From Magnetospirillum fulvum (GTDB taxonomy: Bacteria > Pseudomonadota > Alphaproteobacteria > Rhodospirillales > Magnetospirillaceae): a stretch of DNA of 64,000 nucleotides. The notes below the pieces were generated by a model. It did no database searches and was not told where the DNA came from. It saw only the letters and a program-made list of their open reading frames with translations. Positions 26,201-38,200 of this stretch are shown here, in pieces. The stretch covers positions 124,001 through 188,000 of the forward strand of contig NZ_FNWO01000004.1 in the NCBI RefSeq assembly GCF_900108475.1. Reading direction: 5' to 3'. A program made the translations under genes and the position numbers. How positions within the stretch are numbered: the first letter of the stretch is position 1; each line of letters begins with the position of its first letter.

Positions 26201-29200
26201 TCGACACGATCGAGGCGAAGCTGGACGCGGCGCGGGCTCTGAAAGAGGCGGGGGGGACGCTTGATCCCGCCGAAACCCAGGCCCTGCTCGACGCGGCCCA
26301 GGCGGCGCTGACCTCGCTGGCCAACTATGCCGCCAAGGCCGATGACGCTGCCGCCAACATGGTCGCCTGGCGGGTGTTCGCCGCCGATGCCGGGGGACAG
26401 GCCGCGCTGGATGCCGCCACCGCCAAGAACGAGTCGGTCCAGGCCACGCTGACCCAGGCCACGACGATGCTGTCCGAGATCGTCCAGATCGACCTCTATG
26501 CCGACGCCGCCGACGATACCTCCCGCGCCGCCGCCGATCTGGCGATTGCCGCCCGCAAACTGGCCGGGGTGGGGGACGACGCCCTCGCTCAGGACGGGCT
26601 GGCCGCCGCCGCCGCCCGCAAGGCAGCCGCGGCGCTGGCCGACGCTGTCCGCGCCAACGATGCCGATTCCGCCGCCGCCGCCAAGCTTGCGCAGGCCCTG
26701 GCGGCGAAGACCGAGGCCGACCGGCTGGCCGGCGAAGCCACTGCCGCCAAGCTTGCCACCCTGAACGCCATCGCCGCCAACGATGTCGAGACCGCTTTGG
26801 CCCAGGACGCGATTGCCGGGCAGAAAGCGGCGCTGGCGGCGGCTCAGGCCGAGCTGGCCCGCACCGCCGCCGACGAGGCGGTCGGGCTGGCCTCGGACCA
26901 TCTGCTGGCCCAGGCGCGGGCCGCGCTGACGGCGGCACAAGAGGCGGCGATCCGGGCGGCGGACGATAGCGCCGCCGCCTCGGCCCCTAATGTTTCCGTC
27001 GCGGTCGCCCAGGCCAAGGCCACCGACGCCGTCCAGCAAGCCGCCCTGGTCGAGACGAACCGACTCGCGATCGAACTGTGCCTGAGCAAGCTTCAGGCGA
27101 TCGGCGGGGCCGATGCCGCCCAATCCGAGGCGCTGACGCTCAACGGTCTGTCGGCCTATGTCGCCTCGGTCGCCGCCGCCGCCGCCCAGACTGCGACCGC
27201 CTCCGCCGCCGCAATCACCGCCGCCGCCGCCGCGACCCAGGCCGCGCTTGACGCCGCCGCCGCCGCCGAAGCGGCGCGGGAAGCGTCCGATCAGGCCCGG
27301 CTTGACGCGATCGAGGCCACCGCGGAATCGCTGCTCGACGCCGCCCAGTCCCGCAGCGCCGCCGACAGCGCTGCCGCGGCGCGGACCCAGGCCCAGTTGG
27401 ACCTCGCCCAATCCTGCGCCACTCAGGCCGAGGCCGAATCCGTCGCCGCCCAGGCGGCCACCGCCGCCGCCGACAGCGCCGCCGCGCAGGCCCACAGTGC
27501 GCTGGCCCAGACCTATGCGGCCCAGGCTCAGGCGGCGTTCGCCGCCGCCGCGACCCTGGCCGCCGGTCATGGCTCGGCCGCCGCCGCTCTGGTCGGTCAG
27601 GCGGCCACCGCCGCCGCCTCGGCCGCCGCCTCGGCCGCCGCCGCCAAGGCCCAGGCCGGGATCGCGACCAACCTATCCGGCTCGGCGGCGGATTGGCTGG
27701 ATGGCAGCGCGATCGCCGAATGTGTCGCGGCCAAGGCCTCCTATGACAATGCCGCCAGCGCGGTCGCCGAGGCCGAGCGGGCGGCGATGACGGCATCTGC
27801 GGAGTACGCGGCCAAGATGGCCCTGCTGGCTCCGTTGCAGATGGAGGAGGCCGGAGCGCTGGCGGTGCGCGACGCTCAGATGAGCGCGTTGCGGAGCGCG
27901 GCTCAGGCGTTCCTGACCGCCACCGGCACCGTGGCCGATATCAATGAGGCCAGTGCTGCGGCGATCCACGCCATTGTCGATGGCATCGTCGCGGTCAATC
28001 CGGTCCAGGCCGCGCTGAAATCGGCCTACCAATCCGCCTATTCCAGCTATGGCAATGCCGCCAGCGCCTATGACATGGCTCATGCCGCGACGGTTTCGGC
28101 CCAGTCGATCGCCGATCTTGCCGCCGCCCAGGCCGCCGCCGCTGCCACTGCCGCTCAGATGGCCGAAGCGAACATGGCCCAGGCCGCATCGGCCTATGCC
28201 TTTGCCGCTTCCTATGAAATGGGCGCGCAGGCGGCGGCGGCGATGCTGTCCTCCGCCACGACCGCGATGGCGGAATCGTTGAGCGCGGCCGAAGCGGCTT
28301 TGGCCGCCGCCCGTGCCGCGCGCACCACCGCCAGCACTGCCGCGACCGAGGCGACCAACGCGGCCGACGCGGCCGATCTGGCCGGGCAAAGCGACGATCC
28401 CGCCGCCGCCCTGCTGGCCCAGCAGGCCGCCGCGTCCGCTGTGTCGGCGCTCGACGGTGTTACCGCCGCCAATGCCGCCGCTTTGTCCGCCGCTACCGCC
28501 GCTCTGTCCGCCGCGACGGCGGCGCTCGACGGTCTGATCGCCCAGCATCCCGCCAATTACGCCCAGGCGTTGCCCGAGGTGCGGGCGGCACAAGCCGACG
28601 CCGAGGCCGCCTTGGCGGCGGTCAAGGCTCAGATTGCCGCTCTGGCCGGTGAAGTCGGTTCTCTGGTCGCCGAATCCGACGGCTTTTCCGCCACGGTCGG
28701 GCAGATGGCGAATCATGTCGATCTGGTTGCCAGCGGGATTTCGCTGCTGGCGATGGGAACAATCGAGGCGTTGCAGGTCGCCGTTAACGATAGCGAGACC
28801 GGGTTCAAGGCCGAGACCGCCGCTGCGGCAGCGGCGGCAGCAGCAGCGGCGGTCTCTGCGCAGGATTCCTCGGCCCAGGTCGCCAGCACGGGCGGCGGCA
28901 ACGCGGTCCGGTCCGCTCTTGATGCGGTGCTGGCCGAGGGGCATGGCAAGGTCGATGACGCGCCGCTGGCGTCGGACGATGGAAGCCTGACCCAGGCGCT
29001 GGATACCCTGGTGGCGTTGCGCGGTACTCTGGTCGCCGCTGATGCCGCTGCGGGACGGATCGCGGCGGTCGATGCCGCCATCGCTCAATCTCGCGCTGCT
29101 CTCGACGCGGCGCGCGATGCGCTGGACGAGTCCCTGGCCGCTGCGGATTCCGCCGGCAGTGCGGCCGCGCTCAAAGCCGGTGTGGCCGAGGCCGCGAAAA

Positions 29201-32200
29201 ATGCCGCTTCGGACGATGCCACCGCCATCGCCGCGATCTGGACGAGCGATCCGGCCGATTTCGCCACCGCTCTGGCCGCCGCTCGCAGCGCCGCCCAATT
29301 GGCCGGAACGGCGACGGCCTCTGCGGCCTCCGCCCAGGCGGCGGCTGCTGCCGCCGCCGCTTTGGTGTCCGATGTCGCGGCGTTGAAAAGCGATGTACTG
29401 ACGGCGGTATCGGCGGCCGAAACGACGGTGACCCGCTCGGCCGATCTGGGGTCGGCGATTGGGGCCGCCCACACCGCCCGCACCATCGTTGCCGGGTTCG
29501 CCGATCTGGTTGACGCCGCCGCTCTCTCGTTCGACAGCGCGCAGAGCGCCAACGATGCCGCCCAGGCCGACCTGTCCACGGCGTCGGGTCTTTACGCCCA
29601 ACTGGCGTCCGGGTCGTCGGTCGATGCCGCCGCCGTCAAAAGCGCTGCGGCGGCGCTGGCCGTCGCGACCGCTGCGGCGGATTCGGCGCAAAGCTTCCTG
29701 ACCGCGACCGAAACGGCGTGGGTCGCCGCCAAGGCCCAGGCCGCGAAAGCGGAGGCGGCGCTGGCCGCCGCCGACAATGCGGTCGATGCGATGTTGACCG
29801 CGCTGGCGGCACCGGGAGGGGAGACGATGTCGCTCGCCTCCTATCTCGCCTCGGCCACCGCCCAGGCCGATATCGCCCTTCAGGCCCAGATCGAGGCCAC
29901 CCGCCAGGTCAATGCGGCGGCGGCGTCCTATGACAGCGCGACGACCGACACCAACGATCTGGTGGGGCAGGCCGGGATCGTCGCCGACCAGTTGGCGCTG
30001 ATCGAGGGTTATCGGAGCGATGTCGCGGCGGCGGAGACGGTCCACGCCATTGCGGAATCCGTCGCCGATCTGGCCGCCTCTGCTGCCGATCTGGCCGCCT
30101 CTGCCGCCGATTTCGCCCTGCTGGCCAATGCGGCCGCCCTGGCCGCCGCCAATGCCGCGATTAGCGGCGGCGCCGTCGCGATCACCTTGTCCAAGACCGT
30201 GACCGTGGATGGCGTCGCCCATCACAGCGGTGAGGTTCTGACCCTGGCCGAGGCGACTGCGCTGGCGAGCGCCGCTTCTGCCGCCGCCTCTGCCGCCGCC
30301 ACCGAGGCGGCCGCGACGCGAGGAGAGGCAGCGCTGGCCGCGTCGTCCGCCACCGCCGCCGCCGGGGGACATTCCGGCGCTTTGGCCTGGGCCGCCACCG
30401 CCGCCACCTCTGCCGCCGCCGCCGTGACCTCGGCCGATGCCGCCGCGATCTCGGCCGCAATCGCCGCCGATGCCGAAACGATGGCCGGGGACGCCGCCGC
30501 CGCTCCCTCTGTCGATGCCGCCAAGACGGTCGCGCTGGCACAGGCGCGTCAGGCCGCCGCCGCGTCCGCCGCCGCCGCCGTTGCCGCCGCGACCGAGGCC
30601 GATGCCAGCGTCCAGTCGGTCCTGGCGGTGCTGACCCACTATCAGGACCGCTTGAACGCCGTCGTCGCCGCCGATTCGGCGACGGTGGCGATGCGCAACT
30701 CGGCTACCGCCTTGTTGCAGCAGGTCGAGACGCTGCGGATCGCCTTGACCGACGCGAAGAACGCGGCCATGACCGACGCCCAGGGCGGCATCGCCGATGC
30801 CCAGTCCGATGGCAGCGATTCCGGCGCGATCGATTCCAGCGCGCGGACCCAGGTGTTGGATTCCGCGCATTATGCCGAGGCCCAGATCGCCGCCGCCAAT
30901 GCCGCCACCAAGGCCGCCGCCGCTGCCGCCCAGATCCAGACCATCCGATCCCTGACCGAGACGGTGTCGCACCTGACCGCGCCGGTTGACGCCCTCGATT
31001 CCGCGCTGGATCAGACGCAATCGTTGGCCGTCGCCACCAGCCTTGCCGCCGCGACGGCGGTCGCCATCGCCGACACCGCGACAATCGCCCAATATTCCGG
31101 GGCGCTGACCTACAATGTCCTCGCCAACGACACGTCGCTGAGCGGCGCGGTGCTCCGTTCCTATGAAACCGTCACCAACTTCACCAGCGGCAGCGACCAT
31201 CTTCATTTCTCCGGGATCGCCGGGATCGGTTACGCCGGACTCGAAACCGTGCTGGCCGGGACCGGTCTGGCCGACAAGATCGCGGCGATTCGCGCCAATG
31301 CCGCTTTGTCCGACACCATCGTGTTCTTCACCCAAGGCGGCGACGGCTGGCTGTATGTCAAGGGCGCGGGGACGGGAACCAGTTTCGACGGCACCTTGAT
31401 CCGGCTGGCGGGAACGACCCAGGCCCCGACCCAGGCCGACCTGTCCGGATTGGGCGGCGACAACACCCTGACCGCCGGGGATGGGCGCGATTATCTGGCC
31501 GGAACCGATGGCGCCGATCTGTTCGATCTTTCGCCCGTCGCCGACGGCGTCAGCGGGGTCCGGGTGGTTGCGATCGGCCGCCCCGCCAACGGCATCGCGG
31601 TGCTCAATGCCGATGGCAGCATCACCTATAAGCCCAACACCACCTTCCATGGCGATGATGTCATCGCCTACACCCTGGAAAGTACGGTCGAGGTGACGAT
31701 CGACGGGGTGACCCAGACCCAGGTCAGCTATTCCAGCGGGACGCTGACCGTCCATGTCACTCCGGTCAATTCGGCCCCGGTCGCGGTCAACGATTACGCC
31801 ACCGTCTTGTCCGCCGGGGCGGTGACGATCCGTCCATTGGGCAATGACAGCGATATCGACGGCGATATCCTGACGGTGAGCGCGATTGGCGGCACCGCCG
31901 TGTCGGGGACCACTCCGATCGCGGTCGCGGGGGGAAGCGTCGTGGTCAATCCCGACCAGACGGTGACCTTTACCCCCGATCCCGCCTATTACCGGTCGCT
32001 CGGGGCCAACGTCCACGGCCAGCGAAGCTTCACCTACACCGTTGCGGACCCCGATGGCGCGACGACGACGGCAACCATTATCGTCGATCTGGTCGGACAG
32101 AACGATGCTCCCACCGTCAGTGCGGCGAGTCTCGCGGCGAGCGAGGACACCGCCCTGATCCTGACCCTCGACAGCTTCGCCGCCGCGTTCTCCGACGTCG

Positions 32201-35200
32201 ATGGCGATAGCCTGCGCGCGATCAAGATCACCTCTTTACCCGTCAACGGCACTTTGGTCCTGGTCGGAGACGGCGTGGTTCATCCGGTGACCCTGTTGTC
32301 GAGCATCAGCCTGGACCGGATCGCGGATGGCTCGTTGCGCTTCATTCCGGCGACGAACTTCATCGGAAGCGTCAGCTTCGACTGGAAGGGATCGGACGGG
32401 ACGGTCTATGCGTCCAGTGCGGCGACGATGACAATCGAGGTCGCCCCGGCGTCGGACCCGCCCAGTCTGCACCCGGTCGCCGTCAGCGGCGAGGAAGGCA
32501 GCCGGATCGCGCTCGATCTCGGCGTTGCCCTGACCGATCCGACGGAAACGCTGACGGTGACGCTGTCGGACATCCCGGTCGGAGCGGTGCTGCGCGCGGG
32601 CGAGACGGTTCTGCTGACCGCCTGCGACGGCAATACCAGCGTCACCGTGACCGCCGCCGACATCGCCGCCGGTCTGACGATCGAATCGCCCGCTCAGTCC
32701 GACCAGAGCTTTACTCTGACCGTGGTCGCCCATTCCCAGGCCGACGGCGTGGCCGTGGCCGACAGCCCGGCGATGTCCGAAACGGTGACGGTGATCGGTC
32801 GCAACGATGCCCCGGTGGTGGTCGAAGCCGATACCGAATTGACCGTCGGCGATGGCGGAAGCGTCGGCGGAACCCTCGTTGTCGCCGACGTCGATGAGAC
32901 CGACACGATCAGCTACCGACTGCTCGATGCGGCGAACCAGCCCGTCGATTCCGTGACCACCGCGAACGGGACGGTGACGATCGACCAGAACGGGCATTAC
33001 GTCTACACGCCGAAGGCGGAATTGCTTGGGATGCGCACGGGCGAGACGCTGAGCGACAGCTTCCGCGTCATCGCCAGCGACGGCACCGTCGAAACCGCTC
33101 CCGTCACCGTTACGGTGACGATCGAAGGCGACAATGACGCACCGGTCGTCAGCGACAGTCATATCCTGTCGGCGAACCGGTGGCCGCTTTATTTCTCTTT
33201 GTCCGATTTCACCGCGTCGGCCCTCGATCCCGAGGGGGATGCGCTGGCGGCGATCAGAGTCGTCACCCTGCCGGAGAGCGGATCTCTCTACCTTAACGGA
33301 GAGGCGGTCGCGGTCGGGGCCGACATCGCCGTCGCCGATATCGAGTCGCTGGTCTATTACCCCGAGGGCATGGAAGGCGGTTGGGGCGAGGGAGGCTCGG
33401 TCAGCTTCCAGTGGGTTGGGTCCGACGGAACCGATTTTTCGTCGCTCCCGGCGACCCTGACCTTGGGGCCGGTGCAGATTGACGTCGATGGAACCTATGA
33501 CGGGAGCGGCGAAACTCGCCCGGTCGAGGTCACTGGCGGCGCAGGCGGCGACACCCTGATCGGCGGATCGGGCTATTCCGTGTTGTCCGGGGGCGAGGGC
33601 GACGATGTGATCGTCAGCGGAACCGGCGGCGGCGCGATCGACGGCGGGGCGGGACAAGACATCGTCAGCTTTGCCCAAATCGAGTCCGGATCGCGGACCC
33701 TGACCGTCGATCTGATGGAGGGCCGCGCCTTCCTCTACCGGTCGGGGGACGAAATGTCGATTTTCGTCGCCCAGACCCGGGCGGTCGAGTCGGTGATCGG
33801 CAGTGCGTCGGGCGATTCGATCATCGGTGACGACGGGGCCAACACCCTGATCGGCGGGGGGGGAGGCGACGTCCTCAGCGGTGGTCAGGGCGACGACGTG
33901 TTCGGCTATGTCTCGAACGCGGATTCGACCCTCGATCACACCGACAGCATCGCCGATTTTTCCGATGGCGACCGGATTGTGTTCAGCGGAATCGACGGCA
34001 TCGCCTACGATTCCGCCTTTTCGCCCCAACGTGGCCAAACGGTGGCCGACACCGTTGCCGCGATTGTCGGCAATGCCGATATCGTCGATCAGGCGGTGTT
34101 CTTCGTTCAAGACGAGTCGAGCTGGCTGTACATCAAGGGGGCGGGAAGCGGGACCAGCTATGACGGCACCCTGATCAATCTTCAGGGGCTGTCCGCGCCG
34201 TTGACACTGGAGGCGCTGCCGGGACTGAGCGAGGTCAGCGACACCACAGCAGGCGTCACCGTGCCGACCCTGGTGTTGGCGTGCGACGGCAGCGGCGCGG
34301 CGGCGACGGCGGCGTTCGATCCCAGTCTGTTTTCCGACAACCGGCTGAGTCTTGCCTTCGACGTCTGCCTGCTGGGATCGGAAACCACCAGCGGGGGATC
34401 GCTGCTGTCTCTGGTCGGGGCGGACGGCAAGCCCTGGGTCGATATCCGGGTCGAGAGCGGGGTCCTGTCCCTGACGGTTGCCGGGTCGAGCGACGAGCCC
34501 AGCGTGACGACACTGCCGGTCGGCGAATGGCACCGTATTGCGCTGACGATCGACGGCACGATGGGCAGCGATTCCTCTGCCACGGTCTATCTCGACGGCA
34601 ATCCGGCCTGCTCGGTGGCGTTTTATGCTTCCGGGGCGGAGTTGAGCGACACTTTGCGGGCGCTGGCGGTCGGTGGCACCGGCAACACGGGCGGTACCGC
34701 CGCGCTTTACGACAATGTCAGCCTGTGGAATGTCGTCCGCAGTCCGTTTGCCATCGAATCCGCCCTGGCGGACGGCTTCGATACGGGACTCATCGCTCAT
34801 TGGGCGTTCGAGTCGGTGGGAGAGGGTGTCTGCGTCTCCCGCTATGGCAGCGGGTCCGATCTGACGATCGGGGCGGCGGCCGAGGTGATCGCCTATGAGC
34901 CGCTGACGCTCCGCGCGGCGACGGCAATCGGCGCGACCGGGACCGAGGCTCCCGCCGCGTTGGGAGGATCGGGCGCGGTCCATCTCGACGGCAATGGCAG
35001 CGCGATCCGCTCGGCCACATTGTTCGAGCCGGGCCAGAGCGACTTCACCATCGAATTGTGGGCCAAGCCGGACACGCTGAGCGGGACGCAATATCTGTTC
35101 GCCAAGGAGCAATCGAGCAATCCGGGCGGGTGGAGTCTGTATCTCGAGGACGACATCCTGAAGGTCAGCATGCCGGGACTCTCCGCCGAGAGCCTGACCT

Positions 35201-38200
35201 TCGGCCTTGCCGACACCGAATGGCACCATGTCGCGGTGACGCGGTCGGGCCAGACCATCACCCTTTATGTCGATGGGGCCGCGGTCGGCACCGCGCAGAC
35301 CGATCAGGTCTATGACATGAGCAACGGCATCCCGACCCTGATCGGAGCGCGGTTCAGCGATATCTTCGGCGACGATCAGAGCATGGTGACTCCCCTCGCC
35401 TCGGAAAGCCTGACCGGCTCGGTCTCCGATGTCCGGGTCTGGTCGAGCGCGCTTGACGACGCCGAGATCGCGGCGGGGATGGGGCATCGCCTGAGCGGAG
35501 CCGAACCCGATCTGGTCGAGTACCTTCCGCTCAGCGACGCGGAGATCAACGCGGCGGTCACCGCGTTGCGCGATCTGGTCGATGTCGCGGTGCGGGCCGA
35601 GGGCGCCAGCGCGATCACCGTTGCCGGTCTGCCCGTCGGAAATCGGGCGATCGACCTCAGTGGAACGGCCAGCGGGATCATCTCCCCCACTTTGTTCGAG
35701 CCCGGCAGCGGAGCCTTCACCGTCGAATTGTGGGCCCGCGCCGACAGCCTGACCCATGCCTCGGTGCTGTTCGCCAAGGAGCAGAGCGACGACAATACCG
35801 GTTGGTCGCTGTGCGTGCTGGCCGATGGCCATCTTGTCTTCAATGGTCCGAACGGGCTGGTCCTGCAAAGTACGATAACCGTGACGGAGGGGAGCTGGCA
35901 TCATTACGCCATGAGCCGCTCGGACGACGGCGACCTCACCCTTTATATCGACGGAGCGGTCGCGGGGGCGTTCGAGGGGGTTACCGCCGACTTGTCCAAC
36001 GGCATTCCCTCGATGGTCGGAGCCCGACTGGGCAACAATTCCAGCCTGGAATTCAGCCTGGACGGAGCGGTCAGCGAGGTCCGGCTGTGGTCGGTCGAGC
36101 GCAGTGCCGAGCAAATTCGCGACGGCAAGGATACTCATCTCGGCGGAACCGAGCCCGGTCTGGTCGATTACCTGCCGCTCGACGGCAGCTTGAGCGAGAT
36201 CGTTCCCGCCGACGCCCCCGATCCCGCGCTCGACCATGCCGATCTGGTCGTTTCCGGCGGGGTTCAGACTCAGTCGCTTTGCTTCGCCGATGGCAGCACC
36301 GCCAGCGCGGGCGACATTTTCAGCGTCGGGACCGACGATTTCACCATCGAAATGTGGATCAATCCGACCGCATCCGGCACCGTGCTGTCGAAGGGCAATG
36401 CCCTCTCTCTGACCCTGGTCGATGGCAAGCCGACCCTGACACTTGGCGGCACGCTGGTGCTGCAAGGCGATGCCCTCAGTCTGGAGGGGTGGAGCCATCT
36501 GTCGCTGTCGCGCGAGGACAACACCTATCGGCTTTATATCGACGGCGTGCTGAACCGGGTGGTCGTGGCGGAAGCCTTCGCGATCGATTCGACCGATCCG
36601 TTGCTGTTCGGTGGCGGCTCTTTCAGCGGCCTGATGGCGGGGTTGCGGTTATGGAGTGTCGCCCGCTCGGAAAGCGAGGTGATCGACGCCCTTCATTCCT
36701 CCTATTGCGGCGGCGACGGATTGGTCGCGGCGTGGCCGGGGCTTGCCGACGAGGTCGATGGGGTCAGTTTCCTCGACGACCGCTCCGGCAACAGCCACAC
36801 CCTGACCTTCGAGACCGGGACGGTCCTGTCCGAAGCGGTCGAGACCCCGCTGCTGGTCAATCCGGTCCGGGTCACCAGCGGCGAGACCTATCAGGGCGCG
36901 GTGGTGACCGCCGCCGCCGACGGCGTTACCGCCAGCTTCACGATGACGACCGGACCGGAGCATGGCAGCGTCTTTCTGAACGGCGACGGCAGTTACGTCT
37001 ATACCCCCGCTTACGGCTATAGCGGCATCGACAGCTTTGACATCACCGTCGCGGTGGACGGAACCGAGTATATCCAGTCGATTGCGCTGCTGATCCAGCC
37101 CACCCTTCGGATCGTCGGAGCCTCGCAGACCGTTTCCGCCCGCTCGTTCGATGGCGACGATTACGCCACCATCGCGACCGCGTCCGATCTGACCGGACTG
37201 GACGACGGGACGTTCACCCTGGAAGCCTGGATCAAGCCCGACAGCGCTTGCCTGTCCACTGTGGGCGAGCATGTGATCCTGTCCAAGCAGATCGGCTCCA
37301 CCAGCTATTATCTCAAGATCTATGACGGCCAGTTGGTCTTTCATACCGACGACGTCGTCCTCGCCGCGCCAACCAGCCTGACCGCCGACCAATGGGCTCA
37401 TGTCGCGGTGACCCGCTCCGGCGATGCGGTCGCGTTGTATATCGACGGACAAAGAGTTGCCCTGACCGAAATCGCTGCGTCGGGCGGGCTGTCCGATGGT
37501 GGCAGTCTGACGGTGGGGGCGCGGCCGGTCGATGGCGACATCGTCGGCCAGTTCTTTACCGGCGACATCGCGACGGTGCGGGTGTGGGATCAGGCCTTGA
37601 CCGCCGCCCAACTCGCCGCAGGGTATGACGTCGTCGCCAACAGCGACGAAGACGGGCTGATCGGGGTGTGGTCGGGCGACACGATCACACCGGCCGAGGG
37701 CAACCAGCAGCCCGACGAACTCCCCTCCGTTGCGGTGCCGCTCTATGGCGATGAGGTCGTCTGCGCCTATAGCGGCAGGTGCTCGGGCACGCTTGCCGTT
37801 TCCGAGGTGGCGGGGGGCGACGGCCCCCTGAGCCCGGCGACGGCGGTGAGCTATCAGTGGAGCCGGGTCGGCAGCGGCCTAACCGGGCATGGCGGCACGG
37901 TGACGGTCGCGGCCGATGGCAGTTTCGTCTATGTCCCGGCCAACGATTGGTCCGGCCAGGACAGCTTCGTCGTCCAGGTGAGCGGCAGCGATGGCACGGT
38001 GGCGACCCGGGCGATTGTCGTCGAGGTCAAGCCGATCCAGGCCGCGCCCGAGATCACCGCGCAGGGCTCCTACGACCTGATGGCCGACGGGAAGATCTAT
38101 CTTGGCCTCGACATCGCCGATCCGATCGCCGCCGACGCTTTCCAGACGATTTCGGTGACTCTGACGATTGAGCACGCCGAAATCTGGCTGACCGGGACCC

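Noticed and set aside
23881-31083. CRISPR or DNA tandem repeat array
   Set aside because: The repeated GCC words are codons for Ala in one intact frame; there is no constant repeat/spacer pattern.
27673-36498. Very long minus-strand frames (over 1,400 residues each) opposite the giant gene
   Set aside because: They are Gly/Arg/Asp-rich shadows caused by the Ala-rich, GC-biased plus strand; they have no domains or ribosome sites.
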